DNA of 64,000 nt from an uncultured Thalassotalea sp. (GTDB lineage Bacteria > Pseudomonadota > Gammaproteobacteria > Enterobacterales > Alteromonadaceae): the NCBI GenBank assembly GCA_947502355.1, contig CANMZP010000010.1, positions 62,001-126,000 on the forward strand. The letters are read 5' to 3'. The number at the start of each line of letters is the position of its first letter. Positions within the stretch are counted from its first letter, which is position 1. Both the position numbers and the translations under genes were made by a program. Below are positions 16,726-25,294 of the stretch, one piece after another. Under the pieces are notes generated by a model. The model was not told the DNA's origin. It saw only the letters and a list, made by a program, of their open reading frames with translations, and searched no databases.

Positions 16726-17289
16726 ATGTCGACACTTCGATACCTTAGCTGTTTTGTTTTAAGTCTTAGTTTGTTTGCCTGTGCGTCTATGGGCGGCGGT
16801 AGCAAAACCGAAAAGCAGCAAGAAATCCTGCAAATGAAAGATGCGGTATTAACCGAGCTGTTTAAAAATAAGCCTGATACGCGAAGCCAACTCAAGTCTG
16901 CACCAGGCTATGCGGTATTTTCTAACGCAAATATCAATTTGATTTTTTTAGCTGCCGGTACGGGCTATGGGGTTGTTAAAAATCAGCGCAGTGGCAAGCA
17001 AACTTACATGAATATGGCTGAAGGTGGTATCGGCTTAGGGCTTGGCGTAAAAGACTATCGCATTGTGATGGTCTTTCACACGGTTGAGGCAATGGATACG
17101 TTTGTTAATACCGGCTGGACATTTGGCGGAAATGCCGATGCTGCAGCTAAAGCCGCAGATAAGGGCGGCTCAATTGAAGGTGAAGCGTATTATGGGGATG
17201 TTACGGTTTATACTTTTACCGAAAGTGGCTTAGCGTTGCAGGCTACCGTAAAAGGGACCAAGTTTTGGCAGGATGACGAATTAAACTAA
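16726..17289 (+). CDS. SYLF (Ysc84) domain lipoprotein
   Basis: A 187-residue lipoprotein precursor: signal peptide ending in the lipobox LFAC, then a Gly/Ser linker. The rest is a SYLF-type domain, a lipid-binding fold found in bacteria and in yeast Ysc84. Recognisable segments are APGYAVFSNANINLIFLAAG, GYGVVKNQRSGKQTYM, GGIGLGLGVKDYRIVMVF and EAYYGDVTVYTFTESGLALQA. Bacterial members are periplasmic or outer-membrane associated with unknown roles. It is the first gene after the tandem palindromes and has a weak AGGT site before ATG. Confidence 0.87.
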   Translation: MSTLRYLSCFVLSLSLFACASMGGGSKTEKQQEILQMKDAVLTELFKNKPDTRSQLKSAPGYAVFSNANINLIFLAAGTGYGVVKNQRSGKQTYMNMAEGGIGLGLGVKDYRIVMVFHTVEAMDTFVNTGWTFGGNADAAAKAADKGGSIEGEAYYGDVTVYTFTESGLALQATVKGTKFWQDDELN

Positions 17290-17349
17290 ACAACTCAAGC
17301 AAAGCAATTAAGCTAAACAGCTAGTGCTATAAACATCGCTTTTATTGGA

Positions 17350-17415
17350 CTGCGATTTAAATTAGACTTCTAATTAATGAAAATCATTTAAAGTTAAGTT
17401 AAATTTGAATCGCAG
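17350..17415. promoter_or_regulatory. Spaced inverted repeat upstream of the lipoprotein gene at 17443
   Basis: CTGCGATTTAAATT (17350-17363) and AATTTGAATCGCAG (17402-17415) form a 14-bp imperfect inverted repeat (one mismatch) around a 38-base AT-rich spacer. It ends 27 bases before ATG. It could be two operator half-sites or a long hairpin in the leader. No regulator is encoded next to it. Confidence 0.4.
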
Positions 17416-17442
17416 TTTAATCATTTTATAAAAGGTTTAGGT

Positions 17443-18276
17443 ATGAAGTCGTTATTCACCATCGTAGGCATTTTATCGCTTAGTGCTTGCTCTTCTAATC
17501 AACATTCAACTGACTGGTTATTAATCGATGATTTTGAACAAAACAATCTTTTAGGTTGGGTAAAAGCCGACACTCAAAATAATACCAAGCCATTTATTGC
17601 AAACCCACAAATCACTGAAATTCGCTCCGAAGAAAATAATCGTTATCTCATTAAAAAGCCCGCAGCCGATGGCATTGTCGGTAACCGAAAGGCGTTAAGT
17701 TTTAAGGCCTTGCCCCAAGCTGTCGATGTTGGTGAAACCTTCACCTTTTATACGCGAATTAATGTCGAGCGTTTCCCCAATAATCATGCCTTTGGCATAA
17801 GTAACCTTGGGCCGGAAAGGATCAAAAAGCAGGCCTATAATGCCTTTGAGCCAACATTAAGAGTAACCGATAAGTTTGAGTCAAATGGTTTTAAAAATGA
17901 TGGTACATTAATGGTAAAAATTGACAGTGATGATAAATACCGTCAGTACGATAATATTCAAAGCTATGTCGATGGTCGCTCGGCTAAGCCTTTACAAGTC
18001 GGTATCTGGTATCAATTGTGGTATGTGGTTAACAATGCGAAAGTAGCTCAAGGTGGGCAAACTTATGATGTCTATGTGCAAGGCGGTGAGTTTGTTAAAC
18101 AAACACTGGTATATAAAAATGCCAATTTCAGAATGAAAAGAGAGCAACCACTGATTTATTTTTTTGCTAACAGTAACACCGGCCCTCAAAAGAAGCCTTA
18201 TGGCAATGGTGGCTTAGCTTATGATGATATTTATATGAGCAAAGGGATAAACCTGTCGAAACCTACACGCTTATAA
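17443..18276 (+). CDS. Uncharacterised lipoprotein, lectin-like beta-sandwich suspected
   Basis: A 277-residue protein with a signal peptide and lipobox LSAC. The mature part is beta-rich and Asn/Gly-rich, beginning WLLIDDFEQNNLLGWVKAD and ending with GGLAYDDIYMSKG. That opening and closing pattern (DDFE...LAYDDIY) is usual in ConA/laminin-G-like carbohydrate-binding sandwiches. Family assignment and ligand are inference only. AAGG and AGGT lie upstream of ATG. It converges with the gene at 18292. Confidence 0.62.
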   Translation: MKSLFTIVGILSLSACSSNQHSTDWLLIDDFEQNNLLGWVKADTQNNTKPFIANPQITEIRSEENNRYLIKKPAADGIVGNRKALSFKALPQAVDVGETFTFYTRINVERFPNNHAFGISNLGPERIKKQAYNAFEPTLRVTDKFESNGFKNDGTLMVKIDSDDKYRQYDNIQSYVDGRSAKPLQVGIWYQLWYVVNNAKVAQGGQTYDVYVQGGEFVKQTLVYKNANFRMKREQPLIYFFANSNTGPQKKPYGNGGLAYDDIYMSKGINLSKPTRL

Positions 18277-18291
18277 TGAAGTGATTTTTTC

Positions 18292-19230
18292 TTAATCATA
18301 CACAGACCAGTAGGTTGATAAATCGTTTAGTGCGAGTTGCTGCTGGCATTTAGGTGATGCCGTAAAAATATCTAATACAGCATACGCGAGTTTGCCATGG
18401 TGAGGGTTGCTTTTTGCGCGTAGCCAAAAGCTTGTTTTTCTAGGATCCAGTTTGGCTTCTGCTTTTATCGGCTGGACATCTGTTGGCGATTTACTTTCAT
18501 TAATGCATATGCAGTGTTGGGTATAGGCTTTTAAGGCATTGCTGGCAATGTCGTCATAACCAAGGTTTTGCAGATCGAGAATGGCTTGTGCATGCGTGAT
18601 TAAGTGCAAGCGACTGCCTGAGAAAAAATAAAACTGGCCGTCAGCTTCACCATCTGGGTAAATCGTGTGATGTTGCTCTAGTGCACTTTCGGCGGCGCAA
18701 AGTGGCGACGTAAAGGTATACTTTTCGATAAGTTTTTTATCGGTTAACGCCTTTGATGGTAACTTATAATAGCGGTCAAATCCGGCACTCTCACAAACGG
18801 TTAATAGTGATGTTAGCCCTTGTATAAGTGCTGGTTTAACAAGCTCGGGATATAAATTAAATGCTTTAAGGGCTAACGCCCCATAAATGGTGTGATGACC
18901 ATCAATGTAAAGTTGCGAACTGCAAGCTTGAACTTTGCTTTCAAGATCGTTTAACTCAGGGCTAGCCCCAATTGATTTTGTCTTTGTAGCGGTGCTTGAG
19001 TTAATTGGCGTATCAAAAAATTTAGCCTGAACCGTAAATATCTCATCAATACGCTTAAAAACCAACCCTTCGGCGTCTGGCTCTACTTGCTTGTTTAACA
19101 GTAAAAAAGCAAGTGAGAGTACCTCAGCGCCAAAGTGGCCAACAAACCAATTGCCGCCATCAAGGCTACCCGCATTCGCAAGTCCGATTAATCCTTTTTC
19201 TACGATCTTTTTCAAGTCTTCCTCTTTCAT
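18292..19230 (-). CDS. Uncharacterised His-rich helical protein (312 aa)
   Basis: No family is recognised. The protein is soluble, helical, and has several His-containing motifs spread over its length: NWFVGHFGAEVLSLAF (about residue 30), YIDGHHTIYGALAL (about 110), LEQHHTIYPD (about 185), GSRLHLITHAQAIL (about 205) and NPHHGKLAYAVLD (about 283). Repeated H-x2-A/G-L helices suggest a metal-binding or alpha-helical toroid enzyme fold. AGAGGA lies 6 bases before ATG, so the start is secure. It is monocistronic. Confidence 0.65.
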   Translation of the reverse strand: MKEEDLKKIVEKGLIGLANAGSLDGGNWFVGHFGAEVLSLAFLLLNKQVEPDAEGLVFKRIDEIFTVQAKFFDTPINSSTATKTKSIGASPELNDLESKVQACSSQLYIDGHHTIYGALALKAFNLYPELVKPALIQGLTSLLTVCESAGFDRYYKLPSKALTDKKLIEKYTFTSPLCAAESALEQHHTIYPDGEADGQFYFFSGSRLHLITHAQAILDLQNLGYDDIASNALKAYTQHCICINESKSPTDVQPIKAEAKLDPRKTSFWLRAKSNPHHGKLAYAVLDIFTASPKCQQQLALNDLSTYWSVYD

Positions 19231-19592
19231 ATGTTCCTCTTTAAATTCGCGAGTTATTGCAATTCAACCATTTCGTTAAGCAGACAATAAGTGGTTTAAA
19301 GGCATGCTAAAACTTCAACCTAGGTTTAGGTCAAGGTTTATTTCTGGTGCAATTTAAAAGCTTAATTAGTCTCAGAGCTTGGCATGAGACGTTGGCATGA
19401 GATATGGTCAATTAATTCGGACAGGAAACAACGTTTAAAAAACTGTAGTCTTATATTTCGCTCTTGCTGTAATTGTCATGGCTTAAATGTCTTTGTCGCT
19501 TATTCTTTTGCCATTTATTTTATGCATGGGGTGATCATCATGGAGTTTGCAAGGTGGCTACAGATTGGCCACGGCTGCGTGGATCATTGTGA
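19231..19592. other. Intergenic stretch downstream of ppx
   Basis: No gene is supported. A 70-codon frame at 19384-19596 lacks a ribosome binding site and coding character. A small direct repeat, GGCATGAGA, occurs twice (19381 and 19394). No terminator hairpin was found for ppx. Confidence 0.4.
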
Positions 19593-21137
19593 TTAATGAC
19601 TTTTATACGTCAAGTCAATATCTAGCTTTTTAAGTTGCAATTGCTCTGATTCTAGATTGGCTTCAAATAAGGTTTTATCTTCGAGCCAATCATTTGGAAA
19701 CGTTAGGGTTATTTCATTATCTTTTACCTGGCATTGCCATTCGGGTAAGAAATTATCTTGGCGTTTTTGATTAAACAGCACACTCAGTCGAAATAAGGCG
19801 ATTAAGCGCCTTACGTGTTTATCTTTAAACAGCGTAAAGCTTGGTAATTCATCCTTTTTGATTTTTTTACGATGAAAACGCAGTAGGGTGGTTAACAGAA
19901 GTTGCTCTTCCTGACTAAATCCAAGTAAGGGGGAGTTTGCAACAATATAGGCGGCATGATTATGCGAGCCACTGGAATTAATGTGAAGGCCAATTTCGTG
20001 TAATATGGCGGCCCATTTTATAAATAATCGACTTTCCTTGATGGTTTTAAATGGCCAATTATCGTGAACCTGCTCAAGCAGTTTTAAACCGACTTGCTGC
20101 ACTCGCTGATTTTGTTCGTCATCAACTATCAATCTTGTGGCTAAACTGCTCACACTTCTTTCGCGAATATCATGATGTTGCAACCGCTCTTCCATTTCAA
20201 ATAGCGCGCCTTCTCGCAAGGCTTTGTCGCAATATTCAATGGTGTCTATTTTAAATGTTTTAACGATGGTAAGTAAGATCAGTAAGCCGCTTAAAATAAC
20301 TGGCTGTCGTTCTTCGGATAAACCGTCAATAGTAAGCGCATCAAAATGATCAAACGCTAACATACGCTGCTTTATTTTTTCCAACGAAGCCAAGGTGATT
20401 TCATTCGTGCCCCAGCCATTGGCTTCAATAATTTCCAGCAAAGCCGAATTAGTGCCCGAGGTGCCAATACATTGTGCCCATCCTAGCCCCTTATATTGTT
20501 TTAAAATGGGTTGCAATTCTTGCTCTAGGTGCAGTTGCGCTTTTTTGATTTGTTTTTTACTTATTTTACCATCTGGAAAATACATGCGGGTAAGGTTAAC
20601 ACAGCCAACGTTGCGGCTGCTTAGAGCCAAAGTCTCAAAACCTTTACCAATAATAAGCTCGGTACTTCCTCCGCCAATATCAATGACTAAACGTTTTTTG
20701 GAAAAGTGCATGGAATGGGCGACACCTTGATATATCAGGCGAGCTTCTTCTTGTCCGGAAATGATTTCTATCGGATAGGGAATGATGTCTCTGGCTTGGT
20801 TAATAAAGGCATGGGCATTAATCGCCGAACGCAGCGTATAAGTTGCTAGAATTTTTACGCTATCAACATGAAACCCATCTAGGGTATGGGCATAAATAGC
20901 TAACGTATCTAAACCCCGCTGAATGGCTGCATCATCGAGCATTAATTCGTCATTAAGGCCTTTAGCCATGCGCACTTTGATTTTTTCTCGTAATAATATT
21001 TGCACGTCATTATTGATAATGCGCGCTAAAACAAGATGAAAGCTGTTTGAGCCTAAATCAACGACGGCAACCGTTTTCGGTAGGTCTCGTTCTATGTCAG
21101 TGGTCTGATTTTCATTTAATGACTCAGTATTACTCAT
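19593..21137 (-). CDS. ppx: Exopolyphosphatase, Ppx/GppA family
   Basis: The enzyme releases orthophosphate from polyphosphate chains; related GppA acts on pppGpp. The 514-residue product has the ASKHA-fold N-terminal domains, with VAVVDLGSNSFHLVLAR at the start and the phosphate-binding VIDIGGGSTELIIG near residue 150. A C-terminal HD-like helical domain contains the segment WAAILHEIGLHINSSGSHNHAAYI. ATG 21137 overlaps the ppk stop by 8 bases; a longer in-frame form would run far into ppk. It is co-transcribed with ppk, so synthesis and breakdown of polyphosphate share one operon. Confidence 0.93.
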   Translation of the reverse strand: MSNTESLNENQTTDIERDLPKTVAVVDLGSNSFHLVLARIINNDVQILLREKIKVRMAKGLNDELMLDDAAIQRGLDTLAIYAHTLDGFHVDSVKILATYTLRSAINAHAFINQARDIIPYPIEIISGQEEARLIYQGVAHSMHFSKKRLVIDIGGGSTELIIGKGFETLALSSRNVGCVNLTRMYFPDGKISKKQIKKAQLHLEQELQPILKQYKGLGWAQCIGTSGTNSALLEIIEANGWGTNEITLASLEKIKQRMLAFDHFDALTIDGLSEERQPVILSGLLILLTIVKTFKIDTIEYCDKALREGALFEMEERLQHHDIRERSVSSLATRLIVDDEQNQRVQQVGLKLLEQVHDNWPFKTIKESRLFIKWAAILHEIGLHINSSGSHNHAAYIVANSPLLGFSQEEQLLLTTLLRFHRKKIKKDELPSFTLFKDKHVRRLIALFRLSVLFNQKRQDNFLPEWQCQVKDNEITLTFPNDWLEDKTLFEANLESEQLQLKKLDIDLTYKSH

Positions 21138-23211
21138 TACCCTCAGCTCGTGTTTTTTCAAATTCTCTAAGGTAAAAATAAATATCTGCTTGAGAGCGGA
21201 TAGGTTTATCTTTTTCACTTAATACATAACGATTATCGTGTAAATTATCGATTATGCGAGCTTTTTTGCTGTCATTTAATTGGAAATCGAAGATTTTTTT
21301 TATCAATTTCTGTAGTTCTGGGCAGTATATTGGTACACCAACTTCGACTCTGTCTTCGATATTGCGGGTCATCCAGTCGGCTGATGAAATATACACTTTC
21401 TCATGACCATTATTGTGGAAAATCATCACCCGAGCATGCTCTAAGAAGCGGTCTAAAATACTGGTAACTTTAATGTTTTCACTCAAACCTTTTACGCCCG
21501 GTATTAAAGTGCACATTCCTCGAATGAGTAAATTTACTTTTACCCCAACTTCGGAGCAATAATACAGTTTTTCGATTAATTGCTTATCCACCAGATTATT
21601 GATTTTTATATTCATTTTAGCCGGGTTTCCGGCTTTGGCATGGGCAATTTCGTTATCAATTAATTCATTAAGCTTTGCTCTTTGGTTTATTGGCGATATT
21701 AGTAAGTGGTTAAATTCAAATGGTTTATAACTGTATTCGATAAAATTGAAGACATTATCCACTTCTTCGGCAATGTCTTTATTTTTAGTGAAAAAGGCAA
21801 AGTCAGTATAAATTTTGGCGGTATCTTCGTTAAAATTACCCGTTGCTATTTGTGCGTACTTGACGATTTTTCCGTCTTCTTCTCGGTTGATCAAACACAA
21901 TTTTGAATGCACTTTTAAGGCACTAATACCAAACATGACTTTTATGCCTGCGTTGGTCATGCGTTTGGCCCACTCAATGTTATTGGTTTCATCAAAGCGT
22001 GCTTTCAACTCAACATTTACCACCACTTTTTTACCGTTGCGAACCGCATCAAACAGTGAACCTATAATTTGTGACTTTTTGGCAATCCGATAGATATTCA
22101 ATTTAATCGAGGTCACCCTTGGGTCAAAGGAGGCTTGACGAATAAACTCTTTAAAATGATGAAATTTATGGTAAGGATAATATAACAATAAATCTTGGGC
22201 ACTGATGGCTTCAAAGACGGTGGTATATTTACAAAATAATTGGTTGTCTAAGGCTTTTACTTTCGGGTTGTGTAGCTGCTTTCCGCCAATTTTAGGGAAA
22301 CCAATAAAGTCTTTAAAGTTCCTGTATTTACCACCCGGTAATGCCGAGTCATATTGAGTAAACCCAAACAGTTTTGTGAGCTTTTTCACCATTTTATTGG
22401 GCATGGTTTCATCAATAACCACACGCACTGGCTCTGCATGCAGGCGTTGTTTTAAGCTTTTTGACATTTTAATTAACAAAGAGTCATCTAAATCGTCTTC
22501 ACTCAAATAGTATTCGGCATCTCGCGTGATTTTAAACGAGTAGGCAGAAATACTATCAAATTCAAATAAACCATTAAAAATGGATGCTAAAGAAAAGCAA
22601 ATTACGTCATCGAGTAAGATGATCCTTTGTACGTCATCTTTTGAATCTTTGGGTAATAACACAAAGCGATTAGTCTCGGTGGTAGGCACTTCGATAGCGG
22701 CGTATTGAATGCTATCTTCGTGTTGCATTTCAACAAACAAATAGGTCAAATGATCTTCAATGCATTGCGGAAAGTCGATTAAGTTACTGACAATCAATGG
22801 TTGAATATAGCGTAACACCTTTTCACTAAAGTACTTTTCTAACCAAATCTGATGTTCACTGCTTAACTCTTCCTCATTAACAAATACAATTTGATGCTTT
22901 TCTAGCTGCGTTCTAATTTGAGCGTAGGTTTCGGTGAACTCATCATTAAATTGCAGTACCCGTTTTTTGATTTGTTTAATTAACTTGTTGTTTTCATTTT
23001 GCCGGTCAACATCCTCTTGCGCTTTAAATAACAAGGTTTGGCGTTTTAAATTGGCAAATTTTACCCGAAAGAATTCATCTTGATTACTTGAGAAAATCCC
23101 TAAAAATCGAACCCGTTCAATTAAGGGGTTTGATTCATCTTGCGCTTCTTGTAAAACGCGGGCATTAAAGTCGAGCCAGCTTAATTCTTTGGGGTAGTAT
23201 TTTAGGGTCAT
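21130..23211 (-). CDS. ppk1: Polyphosphate kinase 1
   Basis: PPK1 polymerises the ATP gamma-phosphate into inorganic polyphosphate. Length (693 residues) and sequence fit the family: N-terminal YYPKELSWLDFNARVLQEA, the autophosphorylated His region GISALKVHSKLCLI near residue 435, and the second HKD-like region HARVMIFHNNGHEKVYISSADWM near residue 590. The start at 23211 matches the conserved family N-terminus, although no clear ribosome binding site precedes it. It is the first gene of a two-gene operon with ppx. Confidence 0.96.
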   Translation of the reverse strand: MTLKYYPKELSWLDFNARVLQEAQDESNPLIERVRFLGIFSSNQDEFFRVKFANLKRQTLLFKAQEDVDRQNENNKLIKQIKKRVLQFNDEFTETYAQIRTQLEKHQIVFVNEEELSSEHQIWLEKYFSEKVLRYIQPLIVSNLIDFPQCIEDHLTYLFVEMQHEDSIQYAAIEVPTTETNRFVLLPKDSKDDVQRIILLDDVICFSLASIFNGLFEFDSISAYSFKITRDAEYYLSEDDLDDSLLIKMSKSLKQRLHAEPVRVVIDETMPNKMVKKLTKLFGFTQYDSALPGGKYRNFKDFIGFPKIGGKQLHNPKVKALDNQLFCKYTTVFEAISAQDLLLYYPYHKFHHFKEFIRQASFDPRVTSIKLNIYRIAKKSQIIGSLFDAVRNGKKVVVNVELKARFDETNNIEWAKRMTNAGIKVMFGISALKVHSKLCLINREEDGKIVKYAQIATGNFNEDTAKIYTDFAFFTKNKDIAEEVDNVFNFIEYSYKPFEFNHLLISPINQRAKLNELIDNEIAHAKAGNPAKMNIKINNLVDKQLIEKLYYCSEVGVKVNLLIRGMCTLIPGVKGLSENIKVTSILDRFLEHARVMIFHNNGHEKVYISSADWMTRNIEDRVEVGVPIYCPELQKLIKKIFDFQLNDSKKARIIDNLHDNRYVLSEKDKPIRSQADIYFYLREFEKTRAEGNE

Positions 23212-23349
23212 AATGTAGGTATGTGAGCAAATTGTTAATATTTTATTAACTAATATAGCTTAAATGTTACAACTTACTGCACAATTATTTGCCATTACTG
23301 ACGTAGATCAATTAAAATAAGTCATTAAGACGCTTAGTAATTTTAATTA

Positions 23350-23874
23350 ATGAATAAAACACAGGAAGATAATCACATTTTACAATACGACCAATTCAAA
23401 ATAGCCAAACGACTTGGCAATATCGGGCTAGGATTATTTGCTGTCGTTGCCTTGTTAATGCCGTTATCCATTTTTCAACTCATTGACGTTGATGCCGATA
23501 ATTTATTAAGATTATTTACCATCATGAGTGGTTTATTGTTGGCTTTTTTGGCTGGCACCATTTGGTCTGAAGCGCTGGTTGGGCGTATTGAACGTTCAGC
23601 AACCAATCATTTATTAATTAGCGCTGGTTTTGCCTTTGCCGCTTTTGTAGGGTTTTCGATCCAAAATCGCTGGAGCATTATGATATTTGGTTTGAGTTAC
23701 CTAATATTGTTTTTTACCGAAGAGGACTTGCGTAAAAGTAATCAAAATGACTTCAATGCCAATAAAAATAACCAGCAACTGGTGACTGACTACCTTTATA
23801 TGCGCCGTCAGTTAACTTACAAAGTGGTCATTATTCATTTATTTATTTTATTGCTTTATATCATTAAAGGTTAA
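23350..23874 (+). CDS. DUF3429-like membrane protein
   Basis: A 174-residue protein with about five membrane spans (around residues 25-45, 57-75, 86-104, 108-122 and 155-172). The segment LLAFLAGTIWSEAL, followed by the loop FFTEEDLRKSN, resembles DUF3429 proteins. Function unknown. It is divergent from ppk1. Confidence 0.62.
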   Translation: MNKTQEDNHILQYDQFKIAKRLGNIGLGLFAVVALLMPLSIFQLIDVDADNLLRLFTIMSGLLLAFLAGTIWSEALVGRIERSATNHLLISAGFAFAAFVGFSIQNRWSIMIFGLSYLILFFTEEDLRKSNQNDFNANKNNQQLVTDYLYMRRQLTYKVVIIHLFILLLYIIKG

Positions 23875-23885
23875 CCCCGTGTGAA

Positions 23886-23927
23886 CAGTGTTAGGTGTTA
23901 CACGTTATTAACAAAACACCTACACTG
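23886..23927 (+). other. Stable hairpin between the DUF3429-like gene and roxA
   Basis: CAGTGTTAGGTGTT pairs with AACACCTACACTG (one bulged base) around a 15-base loop. The run after it (CTTGTCTATT) is a poor T-tract, so it is at best a weak terminator. Confidence 0.35.
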
Positions 23928-24045
23928 CTTGTCTATTATCTTGAAGTGCTTTCTGTTCTAATCTCCGCTAATTTTTAAATTGAATTTGTTTGCCGGTTTC
24001 AAGGCCAGCAAATTACGTCAGCCAATGGCACATAATGGGGCAAAT

Positions 24046-25191
24046 ATGTACGAATTAGACAGTTCAACATTCAACAAAGAAACTTTTCTTCGCGAATACT
24101 GGCAAAAAAAACCGGTGATCATTCGCCAAGCATTTAAAAACTTTGTTGCTCCGATCGAAGCGGATGAAGTGGCCGGTCTAGCGGGCATGGAAGAAGTTCA
24201 ATCTCGCCTTGTTTACCGCGACGGTGAAAAATGGTTAGCCGAATTTGGTCCTTTTGAAGACTTCGAGCGCTTAGGCGATAAAAACTGGTCATTAATTGTT
24301 CAAGCTTTGGATAACTGGTCAGAAGAGTCTGCGCAAATGGTTGAACCATTTAGATTTATTCCTAACTGGCGTTTAGATGATTTAATGGTAAGTTTTGCCA
24401 CTCCCGGTGGTGGTGTAGGCCCGCATATTGATTGGTATGATGTATTTATTTGCCAAGGTACGGGAGTGCGTAATTGGCGAGTAGGGGATAAAGGTGGACA
24501 TACTGAGTTTGCTGCCCATGCCGCGCTATTGCATTGTGAAGATTTTGAGCCAATTATTGATACCAAAGTGTATCCTGGTGATATTTTATACATTCCACCA
24601 GGGTTCCCACATGACGGTGTGACCATTGAAGATTCATTAAGTTTCTCAGTAGGTTTTAGAACCGACTCGACAACTAGCTTAGTAAGTGGCTTAGCCGATT
24701 TTTTAATTGATGAAGAACTGGCAACAGAGCAAATTGAAGATCCTCAACGATTGGCAACGGACAATAGTGGTGCTATTAGCGACGCAGATTATGAGATGAT
24801 TAAACAGCAGTTCCAGCAACTTATCGATAATAAAGAGATAATGCAAAAATTTGCCGGGGTGTTTTTATCTGAGCCAAAACATGAACTTGATTTGGTTGAA
24901 AACCAGGAACCGTTTTCAAATGTTGAAATTAGCGAGTTATTAAGCAGTAACAACTTAATGCGATTAGGTGGTTTAAAAGCCTTCTATTTTGACTCAACAT
25001 TAAACGATGGCGTGTTTTATGTAAAAGGTGAGCAAGTTGAATTTGAACCGCAACTAGCGCCTATGGTTAAGTGTCTTTGTGATAACGTTATTGTTACTCC
25101 TGCTATGGTTTCTGATTATGTCGATAATGAAGCTTTTATCAGTTTTCTAGGTGAGTTATTAGATGCTGGCACGTGGTATTTTGCAGAATAA
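24046..25191 (+). CDS. roxA: Ribosomal protein L16 arginine hydroxylase (JmjC/cupin 2-oxoglutarate oxygenase)
   Basis: RoxA (YcfD) hydroxylates a conserved arginine of ribosomal protein L16 using Fe(II), O2 and 2-oxoglutarate. The N-terminus (REYWQKKPVIIRQAFKNF) and core (DDLMVSFATPGGGVGPHIDWYDVF) match the E. coli enzyme closely. The iron ligands are visible: His and Asp in PHID and the distal His in IPPGFPHDG. The Trp after HID replaces the Gln I recall in E. coli. The start is ATG 24046, giving 381 residues (E. coli about 373), rather than a TTG at 23980 or ATG at 24025. A strong terminator follows. Confidence 0.92.
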   Translation: MYELDSSTFNKETFLREYWQKKPVIIRQAFKNFVAPIEADEVAGLAGMEEVQSRLVYRDGEKWLAEFGPFEDFERLGDKNWSLIVQALDNWSEESAQMVEPFRFIPNWRLDDLMVSFATPGGGVGPHIDWYDVFICQGTGVRNWRVGDKGGHTEFAAHAALLHCEDFEPIIDTKVYPGDILYIPPGFPHDGVTIEDSLSFSVGFRTDSTTSLVSGLADFLIDEELATEQIEDPQRLATDNSGAISDADYEMIKQQFQQLIDNKEIMQKFAGVFLSEPKHELDLVENQEPFSNVEISELLSSNNLMRLGGLKAFYFDSTLNDGVFYVKGEQVEFEPQLAPMVKCLCDNVIVTPAMVSDYVDNEAFISFLGELLDAGTWYFAE

Positions 25192-25220
25192 ATTTTAAGC
25201 AGAGCATAAAACATTAAATA

Positions 25221-25258
25221 AGGGCGATGTGATGATGAATTCATCACATCGCCCTTTT
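25221..25258 (+). terminator. Terminator between roxA and asnB (convergent genes)
   Basis: A 15-bp perfect stem, AGGGCGATGTGATGA with its complement, has a 5-base loop and is followed by TTTT. It stops roxA; for asnB on the opposite strand it may act weakly. Confidence 0.88.
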
Positions 25259-25294
25259 GATATTCGCGTTGATAAGAGCGCAAAAACTATTTAA

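Noticed and set aside
19384-19596. 70-codon open frame between the His-rich gene and ppx
   Set aside because: No ribosome binding site or recognisable features; runs to the ppx stop on the opposite strand.
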